A program made the translations under genes and the position numbers. A stretch of DNA of 64,000 nucleotides from Caldifarciminota bacterium (GTDB lineage: Bacteria; Hydrothermota; Hydrothermia; UBA1063; CAJXJZ01), in contig JALSNX010000018.1 in NCBI GenBank assembly GCA_026986775.1, positions 46,586 through 110,585 of the forward strand, read 5' to 3'. The notes under the pieces are model-generated. The model was not told where the DNA came from and searched no databases. It worked only from the letters and a program-made list of their open reading frames with translations. This document shows, in pieces, positions 17,165 through 26,951 of the stretch (positions are counted from its first letter, which is position 1; each line of letters starts with the position of its first letter).

Positions 17165-18438
17165 AGCTTTGCGATGTCCATAAATGTTATAACGACCATT
17201 AATATCACAAGGGCAACAAAGCCAACAAACTGGATGGATTCTACAATTTCCCGTTTTAACGGTCTTTTTATGATAGCTTCAAAGGTGAAAATAAGCGCAT
17301 GAAAGCCATCAAGAGCTGGAAATGGAATGAGATTCAAAAGAAACAGATTTATGGATAAAGCTGCGACAAGATTGATAAGACTGGACAGCTTTATTAAAAA
17401 TCCGCTTCCCATGCTCTCGGATGAATGCACCAATTTGCCGACTGTTATTATGCCCCCAAGGTTTTTAAAAGAAGTCCTCCCTGTTAAGAGGTAAAAGAGG
17501 AATTTTAGCGTAAGATATGATACCTCATAGGCTCTTAAAACAGCATTTTCTAAACCATCCCACAGCGGCATTCTGACTGTATGTGTAAATGCGGCAATTC
17601 CAATCTTTCCAAAGGTATCAGAATCGGACATAGATATAGCCATGGGCACAATCTTTAATTTAAGTGTATCATTGCCCCTCTTGACAGTAAAAACTAGCGT
17701 GTCATTAGGATGCTTACGGACATATTCACCCATGTCCTGAAACATCCTGACTTTTACAGTGTCCACCATCAAAATGGTATCATACCTTCTTATACCGCCT
17801 CTGTAGGCAGGGCCATCTCTCTCTATTGCCTCAACAACGGGCGGAATATATGGTTCTACGCCAAAAGTGTCATTCTCTCTTATATAAAATCTAAAGGTTA
17901 TTAAAGAATCGCCTCTTTTAGCAACAAGAACATTGGTATCACCTATCCGTATTTTCTGCCAGAAGTCTCCCCAGCTTCTTATAAAACGACCATTTATGGA
18001 TATAAAAGAATCACCAACCTGAATTCCTATTCTTTGAGCAAGCGAGTTTTCTTCAATCTTTCCAACATGGGATATGTTTGTATCAGGATACCCGACAACA
18101 CTGTAAAGCATAAAATAAAGAAATATAGCAAGAAGGAGATTAAATATAGGGCCTGCAAGGACTACTGCCAGCTTCGCCGGGAAAGGCCTCGCATTAAAAT
18201 CATCTGGTTCATACTTTTCCTTCCTTTCCTGCCCCTTGAGTTTTACGTATCCCCCAAAGGGGATTGCTCTTATGGAAAATACCTCTTTATTACGTTTTCG
18301 CTGATATACTGGAGGGCCGAACCCTATTGAGAATTCCTCAACAACAGCGCCACCAAGTTTCGCGGCAAGATAATGTCCACCCTCATGAACAATAATGAGA
18401 ACAGATATAATTAGGGCAGTTATCAGAAGTGTAAGCAT
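17152..18438 (-). CDS. rseP: RIP site-2 metalloprotease RseP
   Basis: 428 residues with the zinc motif HEGGH at 18-22 in the first membrane helix. Two PDZ domains sit in the middle (about 115-190 and 195-265). The C-terminal metal-ligand segment NLIPFPALDGFHALI contains the LDG Asp. Length and order are those of RseP, which clips membrane-bound anti-sigma factors and leftover signal peptides. It starts four bases after the small membrane-protein stop and overlaps the L7Ae-like gene. Confidence 0.95.
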   Translation of the reverse strand: MLTLLITALIISVLIIVHEGGHYLAAKLGGAVVEEFSIGFGPPVYQRKRNKEVFSIRAIPFGGYVKLKGQERKEKYEPDDFNARPFPAKLAVVLAGPIFNLLLAIFLYFMLYSVVGYPDTNISHVGKIEENSLAQRIGIQVGDSFISINGRFIRSWGDFWQKIRIGDTNVLVAKRGDSLITFRFYIRENDTFGVEPYIPPVVEAIERDGPAYRGGIRRYDTILMVDTVKVRMFQDMGEYVRKHPNDTLVFTVKRGNDTLKLKIVPMAISMSDSDTFGKIGIAAFTHTVRMPLWDGLENAVLRAYEVSYLTLKFLFYLLTGRTSFKNLGGIITVGKLVHSSESMGSGFLIKLSSLINLVAALSINLFLLNLIPFPALDGFHALIFTFEAIIKRPLKREIVESIQFVGFVALVILMVVITFMDIAKLWHR

Positions 18439-18441
18439 TTA

Positions 18442-19053
18442 TTAAAAATTCATGGACAAAGTAAGTCTGCTACTGTGCGGCATAAGGGACGTTTTTACCT
18501 TTACTCTGTTCTTAAATATCCTGTTCGTGATTACTCCATCCACCAGTGAAGCAAGATGATTTGTGAGAAGGAATCCCATTAAAATCACCGTTCTATTTGA
18601 TAGTTCTCTGTAAAAGCGTCTTCTATCTTGAAAAGAATACCAGGCATCCTGGGACTTCCATTGCCATCTGAGAGTTGTTTTGATATTTTCTTTTACGTAT
18701 TCGTCCTGCCTGGACGGGTCATCAGGATATATCTGTCTTGCCTCCCTGTAAAGCATCTCATAGTAATCATCAAAAGAACGGTACTTCTCCAGTAAATCAA
18801 GAATTTTACCATCCTGTACCACAGCACCTGTGGCATTTTCTCTCGCAAACTCTATGTATGATGTTCTTATTTCTCCCATTTCTCTACGAGTATATATATA
18901 ATATGAGAGAAACACTCCCTCTGCCACAAGGTAGAAATATCCCCTTTTAAGTCCCATGTGTATCTGATATGAACCCGGTAAAATGAGTGAATGAAAAGTT
19001 TTTCCTCCAACTGGAGGTAAACCCATGAGTATTAACATAACAAATCTAATCAA
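18442..19053 (-). CDS. DUF5683-like small membrane protein
   Basis: 203 residues. A TTG start overlaps the gyrA stop as TTGA, with AAGGAG seven bases before it; the ATG at 19038 is the alternative. An early [29 protein letters not shown] segment resembles the PGxGQ...G...KGY signature of DUF5683-type proteins and forms a membrane hairpin. A further helix is at about 155-170 ([18 protein letters not shown]), and the C-terminus is strand-like (SRLTLSMNF). Function unknown; it is co-transcribed with gyrA and rseP. Confidence 0.6.
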   Translation of the reverse strand: MIRFVMLILMGLPPVGGKTFHSLILPGSYQIHMGLKRGYFYLVAEGVFLSYYIYTRREMGEIRTSYIEFARENATGAVVQDGKILDLLEKYRSFDDYYEMLYREARQIYPDDPSRQDEYVKENIKTTLRWQWKSQDAWYSFQDRRRFYRELSNRTVILMGFLLTNHLASLVDGVITNRIFKNRVKVKTSLMPHSSRLTLSMNF

Positions 19054-21488
19054 AACATCTCTCCTTCTTTAACGTAATCTTTTTCTTCAATAATGTCAAC
19101 ATCAATAATCTCATCTTCCTCTTTGACCTTCATCAACCTAACACCCATAGCGTTTCTTCCAAGTCTCTTGATCTCCTCTGCCTTTAGCCTTATTATAGTC
19201 CCGCTCTTTGTTAGAAGGATTACATGGTCTTCATCACCTATGGGACGCAGTCTAACAAGTCTGCCTGTTTTGTTCGTGATTTTTATAAGCCTTACTCCTT
19301 TGGCTCCCCTCTTTGTCTTTCTAATTTCATCTGGCGCTATTCTTTTTCCATACCCATGCTCTGTCACCGCAAGCATCATTCTACCAGGCTTGTTTACAGC
19401 CATAGAAACGACATATTCATCATCATAAAGAGACACACCCTTAACACCCTGGGTATCACGACCCGTTGGTCTTACATCACTTTCATCAAATCGGACTGCA
19501 TAGCCTGATGATTTTGCTACAACCAGTTCTCTTTCTCCATTTGTTATGGCAACATCAACAATTTCATCGTCATCGCGCAGTTTAACTGCAATTATGCCGT
19601 TTTTACGGGCATTTTCGTAAGAAGATATATGAGTCTTCTTTATATACCCCCGTCTTGACATAAATATGAGGTAGTACTCTGCATGGAAGGACTCCACAGG
19701 CACCATGAAAATAATCTTCTCATTTTCCTGAAGTTTGAGAATGGCTTTTATTGACCTTCCCTTCGCTTTTAACGAAGCCTCAGGAAGTTCATAAGCCTTA
19801 AATGTAAATGCCCTGCCCCTGTTGCTTATCGCCATGAGCATATCATGAGAATTGCAGGTAAACACACCTATTGGATAATCATCTTCATAGGTATTCACCC
19901 CACTGCGCCCAACACCTCCCCTGTTCTGACTCTTATAACTCTTTACAGGGGTTCTCTTAACATAACCAAGATGGGTAAGGGTAATAACAACATCCTCTTT
20001 AGGGATCAGGTCCTCCACATCAATGGATTTTGCGCTACCTTCCTCTATAACCGTACGTCTCTCATCTCCATATTTTTCCTTTATCTCAAGAAGCTCTTTC
20101 TTGATCTCCTCAAAGAGAAGGGCTTTACTTTCAAGTATACTCTTCAGTCTCGCAATTTCTTTTATCAGTTCTTCATACTCTTTTTCTATTTTATCCCTGT
20201 CAAGTTTTGTCAAATTCCCGAGTTTCATATCAAGTATGGCCTGGGCCTGAATTTCAGAAAACTCAAAAGTCTTGATCAGTGCCTCTTTCGCTTTCTGCTG
20301 GTTTTCTGATTTCTTTATAACCTCAATAATTTCATCAATATGAGATAGAGCCTTTTTAAATCCTTCAAGTATATGTGCCCTTCTTTCAGCCTTGGCAAGC
20401 CTGAACTTTGTTCTTCTTGTTACAACCGTTTCTCTGTGCTCAAGATAATAAAGGAGAAGTTCCTTGAGATTCAAAGTCCTGGGTTCACCATCAACAAGGG
20501 CAATCATGATTGCCCCAAAGGTGGACTGAAGCGGAGTATGTAGATAAAGATTGTTAAGAACAACATTGGGATCATAACCACGTTTTACCTCTATCACTAT
20601 TCTTATTCCCCTTCTATCAGTTTCATCTCGTAAGTCCTGAATACCCTGAATCTTCTTTGTCTTCACAAGATGAGCAATCCTCTCAATAATTGTGTTGGTG
20701 GAAACCTGATATGGCACCTCTGTGATAACTATTCTGGTTCTGTGTTTTTCTTCTTCAAAATGGACCTTTGCACGAACTACTATCCTTCCTCTACCTGTTA
20801 TATATGCATCTCTTATACCATCTCTGCCTACAATTATTGCACCTGTGGGAAAATCCGGCCCCGGTACATACTGCATAAGGTTCTCAATAGTAATATCAGG
20901 ATTCTCAATCAGGGCAACGAGTGCATCTATTATCTCATTGAGATTATGCGGCGGGATATTGGTGGCAAGTCCAACGGCAATACCAGATGAACCATTTATG
21001 AGAAGATTTGGGATTTTGGATGGCAAAACAGTGGGTTCTTTGAGTCTTCCATCAAAATTTGGAACAAAATCTACTGTATCCTCGTCTATGTCTTCAAGCA
21101 ATTCTACAGCTATTTTAGAAAGCCTCGCTTCTGTATACCTGTAAGCAGCAGGTGGATCACCGTATATTGAACCGAAGTTACCCTGTCCCTGAATAAGTGG
21201 ATAACGTAATGAGAAATCCTGAGCCATTCTCACAAGAGCATCATATACCGCACTGTCTCCATGGGGATGGAATTTACCAATGACCTCACCAACTACCGTT
21301 GCTGACTTTCTATAGGGTTTATTGGGCATAAGACCCAGTTCCCGCATAGCATAGAGTATCCTTCTCTGCACGGGCTTGAGACCGTCTCGCACATCGGGCA
21401 AAGCCCGGCCAACTATAACGCTCATCGCATAGTCTATATACGATGAGCGCATCTCATCTTCTAAAAGGGTATCAAAAAGTGGTGTCAT
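19050..21488 (-). CDS. gyrA: DNA gyrase subunit A
   Basis: 812 residues. The N-terminal winged-helix and tower domains include [14 protein letters not shown] and the active-site Tyr118 in [11 protein letters not shown], which bonds the cleaved DNA end. A coiled coil with the C-gate is followed by the C-terminal beta-pinwheel whose first blade has QNRGGVG, close to the GyrA box, favouring GyrA over ParC. It overlaps the dksA-like stop as ATGA and ends in EGEMF. gyrB is not in the window. Confidence 0.96.
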   Translation of the reverse strand: MTPLFDTLLEDEMRSSYIDYAMSVIVGRALPDVRDGLKPVQRRILYAMRELGLMPNKPYRKSATVVGEVIGKFHPHGDSAVYDALVRMAQDFSLRYPLIQGQGNFGSIYGDPPAAYRYTEARLSKIAVELLEDIDEDTVDFVPNFDGRLKEPTVLPSKIPNLLINGSSGIAVGLATNIPPHNLNEIIDALVALIENPDITIENLMQYVPGPDFPTGAIIVGRDGIRDAYITGRGRIVVRAKVHFEEEKHRTRIVITEVPYQVSTNTIIERIAHLVKTKKIQGIQDLRDETDRRGIRIVIEVKRGYDPNVVLNNLYLHTPLQSTFGAIMIALVDGEPRTLNLKELLLYYLEHRETVVTRRTKFRLAKAERRAHILEGFKKALSHIDEIIEVIKKSENQQKAKEALIKTFEFSEIQAQAILDMKLGNLTKLDRDKIEKEYEELIKEIARLKSILESKALLFEEIKKELLEIKEKYGDERRTVIEEGSAKSIDVEDLIPKEDVVITLTHLGYVKRTPVKSYKSQNRGGVGRSGVNTYEDDYPIGVFTCNSHDMLMAISNRGRAFTFKAYELPEASLKAKGRSIKAILKLQENEKIIFMVPVESFHAEYYLIFMSRRGYIKKTHISSYENARKNGIIAVKLRDDDEIVDVAITNGERELVVAKSSGYAVRFDESDVRPTGRDTQGVKGVSLYDDEYVVSMAVNKPGRMMLAVTEHGYGKRIAPDEIRKTKRGAKGVRLIKITNKTGRLVRLRPIGDEDHVILLTKSGTIIRLKAEEIKRLGRNAMGVRLMKVKEEDEIIDVDIIEEKDYVKEGEMF

Positions 21489-21832
21489 AACTCCTCAGGA
21501 TGCCTCCTTGCACATTTTGAACAGTATCTTGTCCAGGGGATAAGCTCCAGCCTCTCAGGCTCTATATTACCCCCACAGCTTTCACATATTCCAAATTTTC
21601 CATCCTCAAGCCTTTTTAGGGCTTCATTAACTTCCTTTAATCTGCTCAATTTCTGTCTTGCTTTAATAGAAAGGTCATTTTCCACATATGTAAAATAGGC
21701 CCATTCTTCGAAATCCTTGGGAGAGTTCCACTCATCTCCCAGCCTTTTTTCTTCTTCAACCTGTTTTTTCAGATACTTTGTCAATTTTTCCCTTTCCTTT
21801 AATAGCAAGGTCCTGTACTTTTGAAGGTCCAT
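21485..21832 (-). CDS. DksA/TraR-type zinc-finger protein
   Basis: 115 residues. N-terminal coiled coil (1-75) and a C4 zinc finger with Cys83, Cys86, Cys104 and Cys107 in CESCGG...CSKC. RNA polymerase secondary-channel regulators share this fold. The acidic DxxDxA tip of true DksA is not visible; the hairpin tip region reads [14 protein letters not shown], so the effect on transcription may differ. First gene of a seven-gene operon down to the sigma factor. Strong GGGAGGAG site. Confidence 0.88.
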   Translation of the reverse strand: MDLQKYRTLLLKEREKLTKYLKKQVEEEKRLGDEWNSPKDFEEWAYFTYVENDLSIKARQKLSRLKEVNEALKRLEDGKFGICESCGGNIEPERLELIPWTRYCSKCARRHPEEL

Positions 21833-21855
21833 ATCTCCTCCCTTTTGACTTATCT

Positions 21856-21884
21856 ATTATAAAGGCTTACAAATGAATAACAAA
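21856..21884 (-). promoter_or_regulatory. Probable promoter of the dksA-gyrA-rseP-rpoD operon
   Basis: Minus strand -10 TATAAT (21861-21856), 17-base spacer and a weak -35 TTTGTT (21884-21879). It sits 24 bases before the ATG. Confidence 0.5.
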
Positions 21885-21913
21885 ACGTCATAAATTCTGT
21901 GTTTACAGGGAAC

Positions 21914-23185
21914 TCAGGCGTCTTTTTTTCGCCTTATTCTGGCACCAAGTTTGCTCAATTTGTTTTCAAAATCTTCATATCCCCTATCAAGGTGATATAT
22001 GTTTTTAATTATTGTTTTACCAGAAGCTGTAAGCCCTGCAATAACAAGTGAGGCTGAAGCTCTCAAATCTGAGGCATTGACAACAGTGCCTTTAAGTAAA
22101 TCCACTCCCCTTATCACAGCCTCACCATCTTTAACCTCAATAAGAGCTCCCATTCTCTGGAGCTCGTAAGCATGATGAAATCTTGAAGGATATATGGTCT
22201 CCCTTATAATGCTCATACCGTCGGCAATGCTTAAAAGTGCCATAAACTGTGCCTGCATATCTGTTGGAAATCCGGGATAAGGTGCTGTTTGAATAAAAAG
22301 AGGCTCTATTTTATCCTTTTCAGGTACTATTCTCACAGATGAGCCATTTACTATGATTTTAGCTCCAGCGCTCTTGAGCTTGTCAATTGTGCTGGATATA
22401 TGCTCTGGATTAACACCATCCACGGTTATATCGGAAAAGGTAGCAAGACCGATTACAAGAAATGTACCTGCCTCTATCCTATCAGGAATAATCCTTACAG
22501 GTGACTCAGGAATGATGTTTTTCTTACCTTTTATCTTTAGAACCTCGCCACCTACGCCTTCAATATCAACACCTGAGGATTTAAGAAACTCCGCAATCTG
22601 CACCACTTCTGGCTCAAGGGCAACGTTTTCAAGTATGGATTCATCCTCAATCAATGCAGCTGTCATAAGCAGGTGAATCGTTCCTCCAACAGTTTTCTGG
22701 TCAAAAATAATCTTTGCACCATGAAGCCTATCTGCTCTTGCAACAATGAAACCATGTTCTATGTCTATTTTAACACCAAGTTTTTTCAAGCCATCAATAT
22801 GAAAGTTTATGGGTCTTGGACCGAAATTACAGCCTCCGGGAAAAGAAACCTTTGCAAAACCTGTTTTAGCCACCAGGGGACCAAGAACATATATAGAAGC
22901 ACGCATCCTCTCAACAATACTGTATGGAGCAATCTGATTCTTTATATGAGGGAATACTTTTATCCTGTTTCTGTCAATCCACTCATGAGTGGTTCCGATA
23001 ACATCAAGCAGCTTAAGCATCGTAAATATATCCTGTACACGTGGAATATTGTCAATCTCATAGGGAGTATCAAACAGGAGCGCACTTGCCAGAAGTGGAA
23101 GCGCTGCATTTTTTGCACCGGATATAGACACATGACCATTCAGTTTTGCGCCACCTTCTATTATAAAAACTTCTTCAGTTTTCAT
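21914..23185 (-). CDS. murA: UDP-N-acetylglucosamine 1-carboxyvinyltransferase
   Basis: 423 residues from the ATG at 23185, giving the usual MurA length; the frame stays open 47 codons further but that stretch lies inside the upstream gene. It opens with FIIEGGAKLNGHVSISGAKNAALP and carries the fosfomycin-target Cys119 in PGGCNFGPRP. The second catalytic region includes FPTDMQAQFMAL, and the end is RASASLVIAGLTASGKT. It adds enolpyruvate to UDP-GlcNAc, the first step of peptidoglycan synthesis. Overlaps the ChaN-like gene by 11 bases. Confidence 0.96.
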   Translation of the reverse strand: MKTEEVFIIEGGAKLNGHVSISGAKNAALPLLASALLFDTPYEIDNIPRVQDIFTMLKLLDVIGTTHEWIDRNRIKVFPHIKNQIAPYSIVERMRASIYVLGPLVAKTGFAKVSFPGGCNFGPRPINFHIDGLKKLGVKIDIEHGFIVARADRLHGAKIIFDQKTVGGTIHLLMTAALIEDESILENVALEPEVVQIAEFLKSSGVDIEGVGGEVLKIKGKKNIIPESPVRIIPDRIEAGTFLVIGLATFSDITVDGVNPEHISSTIDKLKSAGAKIIVNGSSVRIVPEKDKIEPLFIQTAPYPGFPTDMQAQFMALLSIADGMSIIRETIYPSRFHHAYELQRMGALIEVKDGEAVIRGVDLLKGTVVNASDLRASASLVIAGLTASGKTIIKNIYHLDRGYEDFENKLSKLGARIRRKKDA

Positions 23186-23948
23186 AGTAGAAAATGAAAT
23201 CTCCCGGAAGCTTTTCATACTTTTCTTTCTCCCTAAGGGGTGAGATAACCAGCACTTTAAGTCCAGGCTCCATCCTGAGAAGCTGCCATACCACCCCTTT
23301 GTGATAATCTGAATGGAAGCTACCATTTATGTGAAAAACTTTATAACCGGGCATACTCTTTATGGCCTTTACTATGGATTCTGCCATGGTGGCATCTTTG
23401 ATACACTGTGCTCTGTAATAGTTTTCTTTCATCTTACTGGAAAATCCCGGCATATGGATGTGTTCCATGGTTTCATAAAATCGAGCCCTGTATTCAGGTT
23501 CATCATAAAATACTGTATCAGCCATAAATTCACGTTCTCTGGTGGAAAGTTCTTTAATTGCAGAAAGCCCACCTTTGGCCACCTTTGATGCAATGTATCT
23601 TGGAACATTAGCAGCCACCACATGGATTTTATTCTCTTTGCAGTATTCTATTAAAGGACGATAATCATCCTGATAATTACTCCATGGCCTTGAGTTTTGA
23701 AGGAACTCGTCCTCGGAAATTTTTCCAGCAAGATAATTATCAAGAATCGGTTGCACATCCCTTTCAAACATTTCAAGGGAAAAGATGAGTTTGTATTTCT
23801 GAGAAAGTGCCTTCAGAAGTTCAAACTCTGCCATGTGACAATCCTTTGAATCATGTCTCTCACCAAAAACTATAATATCATAGTCTTTTGCAATTTCTAC
23901 AATCCGGTCCACAGACACCTTTTTACTGGTATGCGGGTCAAAGAACAT
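23175..23948 (-). CDS. ChaN/Tiki-superfamily protein
   Basis: 257 residues from the ATG at 23948, set by AAGGAGG four bases upstream. VFGERHDSKDCHMAEFELL has the GE-x-H-x3-x-H pattern of ChaN-like (DUF399) and Tiki/TraB-fold proteins, with SLEMFERDVQ and RPWSNYQDDYRPLIEY matching the family. ChaN of Campylobacter binds haem; others are proposed metal-dependent hydrolases. Here the signal peptide and lipobox are absent, so it appears cytoplasmic. It lies in an operon with DUF5362 and murA. Confidence 0.8.
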   Translation of the reverse strand: MFFDPHTSKKVSVDRIVEIAKDYDIIVFGERHDSKDCHMAEFELLKALSQKYKLIFSLEMFERDVQPILDNYLAGKISEDEFLQNSRPWSNYQDDYRPLIEYCKENKIHVVAANVPRYIASKVAKGGLSAIKELSTREREFMADTVFYDEPEYRARFYETMEHIHMPGFSSKMKENYYRAQCIKDATMAESIVKAIKSMPGYKVFHINGSFHSDYHKGVVWQLLRMEPGLKVLVISPLREKEKYEKLPGDFIFYYEN

Positions 23949-24002
23949 ATACCCTCCTTTAAATATGAGCATGATAGTAAATATATGCTGAAACATGACT
24001 CA

Positions 24003-24356
24003 CTACATGTTTGTCGCCATATGAGACCACATTGCCCCGAAAAACAGAGCCCACACAATAACCATAAGAATAGCAATGCCAATGCCTATCACAACAAGCA
24101 CTCCCCAGACTGTGAAAAATGTAGACAAATTCTGACTTGCCTCAACAAATGCCTCATCATCACCTTCCCTTGCAAGTCTTAAATTATTTGCAACCTTAAT
24201 TAAAACAAGCCCAAGCCAGATCCAGAGAATGCCAATTAGAGTCACAGCTGTAAGAACACCATAAATAAGTTGTACAATACCCAGAAATTTTATCCACCCT
24301 GCACTCTGTTCAAGCTTAAGGATTCCCCTTTTAATTTTCTCTTCACTAAATCCCAT
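24003..24356 (-). CDS. DUF5362 family membrane protein
   Basis: 117 residues, three hydrophobic segments (about 20-32, 38-55 and 80-108). The amphipathic linker LARE-GDDEAFVEASQNLSTFF between helices two and three is characteristic of DUF5362. Function unknown. First gene of the operon with the ChaN-like protein and murA; GGAGGAG lies five bases upstream of the start. Confidence 0.75.
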   Translation of the reverse strand: MGFSEEKIKRGILKLEQSAGWIKFLGIVQLIYGVLTAVTLIGILWIWLGLVLIKVANNLRLAREGDDEAFVEASQNLSTFFTVWGVLVVIGIGIAILMVIVWALFFGAMWSHMATNM

Positions 24357-24413
24357 TCTGCTCCTCCACTTATGTTAAACTTAAGATTAAAGTGATTAAA
24401 ACGAAAATCAAAA

Positions 24414-24443
24414 TTGAATATTCGTAAGAATATGCCTTATAAT
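24414..24443 (+). promoter_or_regulatory. Promoter for DUF1844/UbiA genes, likely leaderless transcript
   Basis: -35 TTGAAT (24414-24419), 18-base spacer, -10 TATAAT (24438-24443). The ATG at 24451 is seven bases past the -10 box, where transcription should begin, and no Shine-Dalgarno is present. Confidence 0.65.
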
Positions 24444-24450
24444 AGAGACT

Positions 24451-24735
24451 ATGCAAAAGGAGAAAAAAGAAGCTTTAACAGTGCGCACAATGTTAAAGGT
24501 TTTTACAGGTGAACTCATACTTAAAGCATGGGCATGGCTCGGAGTAATATCACATCCTGAAACAGAAGAGGTGAAAATTGACATGAAAGAGGCAAAACTG
24601 GCCATAGATTCAATTGAGAAACTCCTTGATTTAAGAAAAGACTTCCTGAATGAAGAGGAAATTAAAGAAATAGAACTATCTCTTTCCAATCTTAAACTAA
24701 ACTACGTGAGCAAAGTTAATGAAAAAAATAAGTAA
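24451..24735 (+). CDS. DUF1844 family protein
   Basis: 94 residues, all-helical and soluble: MLKVFTGELILKAWAWLGVISHPETEE followed by IDMKEAKLAIDSIEKLLDLRKDFLNEEE. This matches DUF1844, a small family of unknown function widespread in deltaproteobacterial and candidate-phylum genomes. The proximity of the -10 box to the ATG suggests translation from the extreme 5' end of the mRNA. It overlaps the UbiA-TPR gene by 17 bases. Confidence 0.82.
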   Translation: MQKEKKEALTVRTMLKVFTGELILKAWAWLGVISHPETEEVKIDMKEAKLAIDSIEKLLDLRKDFLNEEEIKEIELSLSNLKLNYVSKVNEKNK

Positions 24736-26875
24736 TGTATTTGACTATCTTTTTTCCTCTGTTGAAAAAAATCTAAAGAGACACTCTTTACTGAAGCTAT
24801 TTGTGATAGCATACTCATTTACTCTCGTCAGAAATTTTCTTGAATCGTCTTTTGAGGAAGCGGCAAGGATTGGGTTTGTATCTTCACCATTTGTTTCTTT
24901 GACCACTTATTTTTATCACTATCCAATGTATTATTTCGTGGTATATTTATTTGTGGCGATCATTTTAACTATCGGAAAATCATATAATTATAAAGATTCT
25001 TTGAAACTAAGTTTTTTCTTTGCCTTCTGGGTACTTATAGCCCCTCTTGTTGACCTTATTTTTGGTGGTCACTTTGATATAAATTACATAATGCACTCAT
25101 CAGAATTCTGGTATTTTTTCCTGAACTCTTTCAATCCATTTGTTAAGTTAAGAGGAGCTACAACAGGTATAAGAATTGAATCTTTCCTTGCTATTGTAGC
25201 TATCTTTTTCGTTTTACACCGAAAAAATAAAAAACCGATTCTAAACGTCATTCTTGTTCTAATGTTATATCTTTTCATCTTACTAACAGCAGGCACTTTA
25301 CAATCACTTTTCTCAGAGATATTCGGTATGACATTCCATCAGGCATTTAGTTCAATAGGCATCATCTTCTATCCAGCGTTGAAAATGGGACTATTTCTAT
25401 TTATAATTTTCGTCTTAGAGGCAGTATTTGGACTCTATTTATATGACAAGAAAAGATTTATGCAGTACTTAAAAGTCATGCGGTGGGAGCGGATACTTTT
25501 CTATATCTCTGTAGTTACACTGGGGCTGCTTATAGGTCTTAAGAGTATGGCTTTTGGATATCCCCTTATATTCAGAAACCCTACTGATATTCTCGTAATA
25601 TTTGCACTCTTTGGGCATACATTTTTCGGATTTCTTTTTGGGCTAATAATAAATGATTATTATGATTTAAAAGGTGATATACTTGCAGGACAGAAAACTC
25701 AGTTCACTCTTAGATTAGTTCGTAAAACAGAAGCAATCTATCTTTCTATTTTTTATCTGCTCACCTCTTTGGTATTTGCATTTTCTATAAGTTATTATAC
25801 GTTTCTAATTGCCCTTACAGCTATTACATTAAGTTACATTTACTCTGCCCCTCCCTTCAGGCTGAAAAAATATTGGCCATTATCAATTTATACTATTACA
25901 ACTATAGCCTTTTTAGAAATGTTGGTCGGTATATCTGTTCTTGGGAAATATGCCTCAATAAATATACTTCCCAAAGAGGTATTCTATGTATTTTTTATTA
26001 TCTTACCGCTGGCATTTGGAACCAAGGATTTAAAAGATTATGAGGGAGACAAGAAAACGGGCGTCTACACAATTTTTACTATATTTGGATTGGAAACGGG
26101 ATGTAAATTAAATGCCATGATGGTATTCATGGCTTTTATGCTGGTACCCCTTATATATGGAAAAAACTTCATAGCAGTCTCAATACTGCTCGGTATTCCT
26201 GTAAGCGTATATATATGGTTATATCCTAAATTAAAGCATTCCAGACCCAGGGAATTAATATTTTTTGCCACTCTTTTATTCTATATACTTTACATGGGTA
26301 AAGCTACACTTAATAGAGTAAAACAACCGGTAAATCTTCAAAAGTTGATGAAATCCCTAAACTTGGATTACCAGAGTTTAACACCCCATACCTTAACTGA
26401 CGAAAAACTTGTATTTGATGCGCTAATGGACAAAAAAGACAGCTTTCAGCTTTTGCTTAAGGCAAAAAGTCTAAGAAAAACTTTCCCCTTTCTGGCTTTT
26501 TATTATGTGAATAACTTCACTGCATACATGCAAAAATACACACCTATTGAGTTTTTTGATACAGAGATTTACTGGAAAGTTAAAGAATATGGAGTTGATT
26601 ACCTTATTGAGTCAGATAGTATTGACATGGCCATAGCCTACTTACTTGAAGGACTAACAGCAGGGCCGTACTCTGACAAATTTTATTTGAAATTGGGGAA
26701 GATTTTAATGGACCGTGAGAATTTTGAGGGAGCACTTGAAGCGTTAAAAGGTGCATATTTTCTCCATCCTGGAGCTGATAAGGCTTTACAGTTGTCTCTT
26801 GCATATAAGGAACTGGGATATAGGGACAGTTTTATAAAATACTTTAACGAGTATTTGAAATACAAACCCAAATAA
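24719..26875 (+). CDS. UbiA-type prenyltransferase with extra N-terminal membrane domain and C-terminal TPR
   Basis: 718 residues, over twice the normal UbiA length (about 300). Residues 1-245 are an additional membrane domain of about six helices resembling Yip1/DUF integral proteins. Residues 250-545 are the UbiA core, with the first Asp-rich motif N312-D-YYD316-LKGD320, the second KD437-LKD440-YEGD444 and the SYIYSAPPFRLKKYW helix. From about 560 to the end are helical repeats of TPR type (LGKILMDRENFEGALEALKGAYFLHP, then an AYKELGYRDSF). UbiA enzymes attach prenyl chains to aromatic or polyol acceptors. Acceptor here is unknown; the fusion itself is unusual. Confidence 0.8.
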   Translation: MKKISNVFDYLFSSVEKNLKRHSLLKLFVIAYSFTLVRNFLESSFEEAARIGFVSSPFVSLTTYFYHYPMYYFVVYLFVAIILTIGKSYNYKDSLKLSFFFAFWVLIAPLVDLIFGGHFDINYIMHSSEFWYFFLNSFNPFVKLRGATTGIRIESFLAIVAIFFVLHRKNKKPILNVILVLMLYLFILLTAGTLQSLFSEIFGMTFHQAFSSIGIIFYPALKMGLFLFIIFVLEAVFGLYLYDKKRFMQYLKVMRWERILFYISVVTLGLLIGLKSMAFGYPLIFRNPTDILVIFALFGHTFFGFLFGLIINDYYDLKGDILAGQKTQFTLRLVRKTEAIYLSIFYLLTSLVFAFSISYYTFLIALTAITLSYIYSAPPFRLKKYWPLSIYTITTIAFLEMLVGISVLGKYASINILPKEVFYVFFIILPLAFGTKDLKDYEGDKKTGVYTIFTIFGLETGCKLNAMMVFMAFMLVPLIYGKNFIAVSILLGIPVSVYIWLYPKLKHSRPRELIFFATLLFYILYMGKATLNRVKQPVNLQKLMKSLNLDYQSLTPHTLTDEKLVFDALMDKKDSFQLLLKAKSLRKTFPFLAFYYVNNFTAYMQKYTPIEFFDTEIYWKVKEYGVDYLIESDSIDMAIAYLLEGLTAGPYSDKFYLKLGKILMDRENFEGALEALKGAYFLHPGADKALQLSLAYKELGYRDSFIKYFNEYLKYKPK

Positions 26876-26892
26876 ATTACTTAACAAAACTT

Positions 26893-26924
26893 AAACAAAC
26901 AGGGGGACTTCCCCCTGTTTGTTT
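26893..26924. terminator. Bidirectional terminator between UbiA-TPR and tad pseudopilin genes
   Basis: 14-base-pair perfect stem with arm AAACAAACAGGGGG, a four-base loop ACTT, and T-rich sequence on both sides. Serves the convergent genes ending at 26875 and 26952. Confidence 0.88.
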
Positions 26925-26951
26925 ATAATCGGATTTATTTCATCTTATCCC

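Noticed and set aside
19845..20309. Plus-strand open frame inside gyrA
   Set aside because: Shadow of conserved gyrA sequence without start signals.
22673..23197. Plus-strand open frame of 174 codons over murA
   Set aside because: Antisense shadow of murA and the ChaN-like gene; no ribosome site and low-complexity composition.
23186..23326. N-terminal extension of MurA
   Set aside because: It would lie entirely within the upstream gene, and the MurA fold begins at the ATG at 23185.
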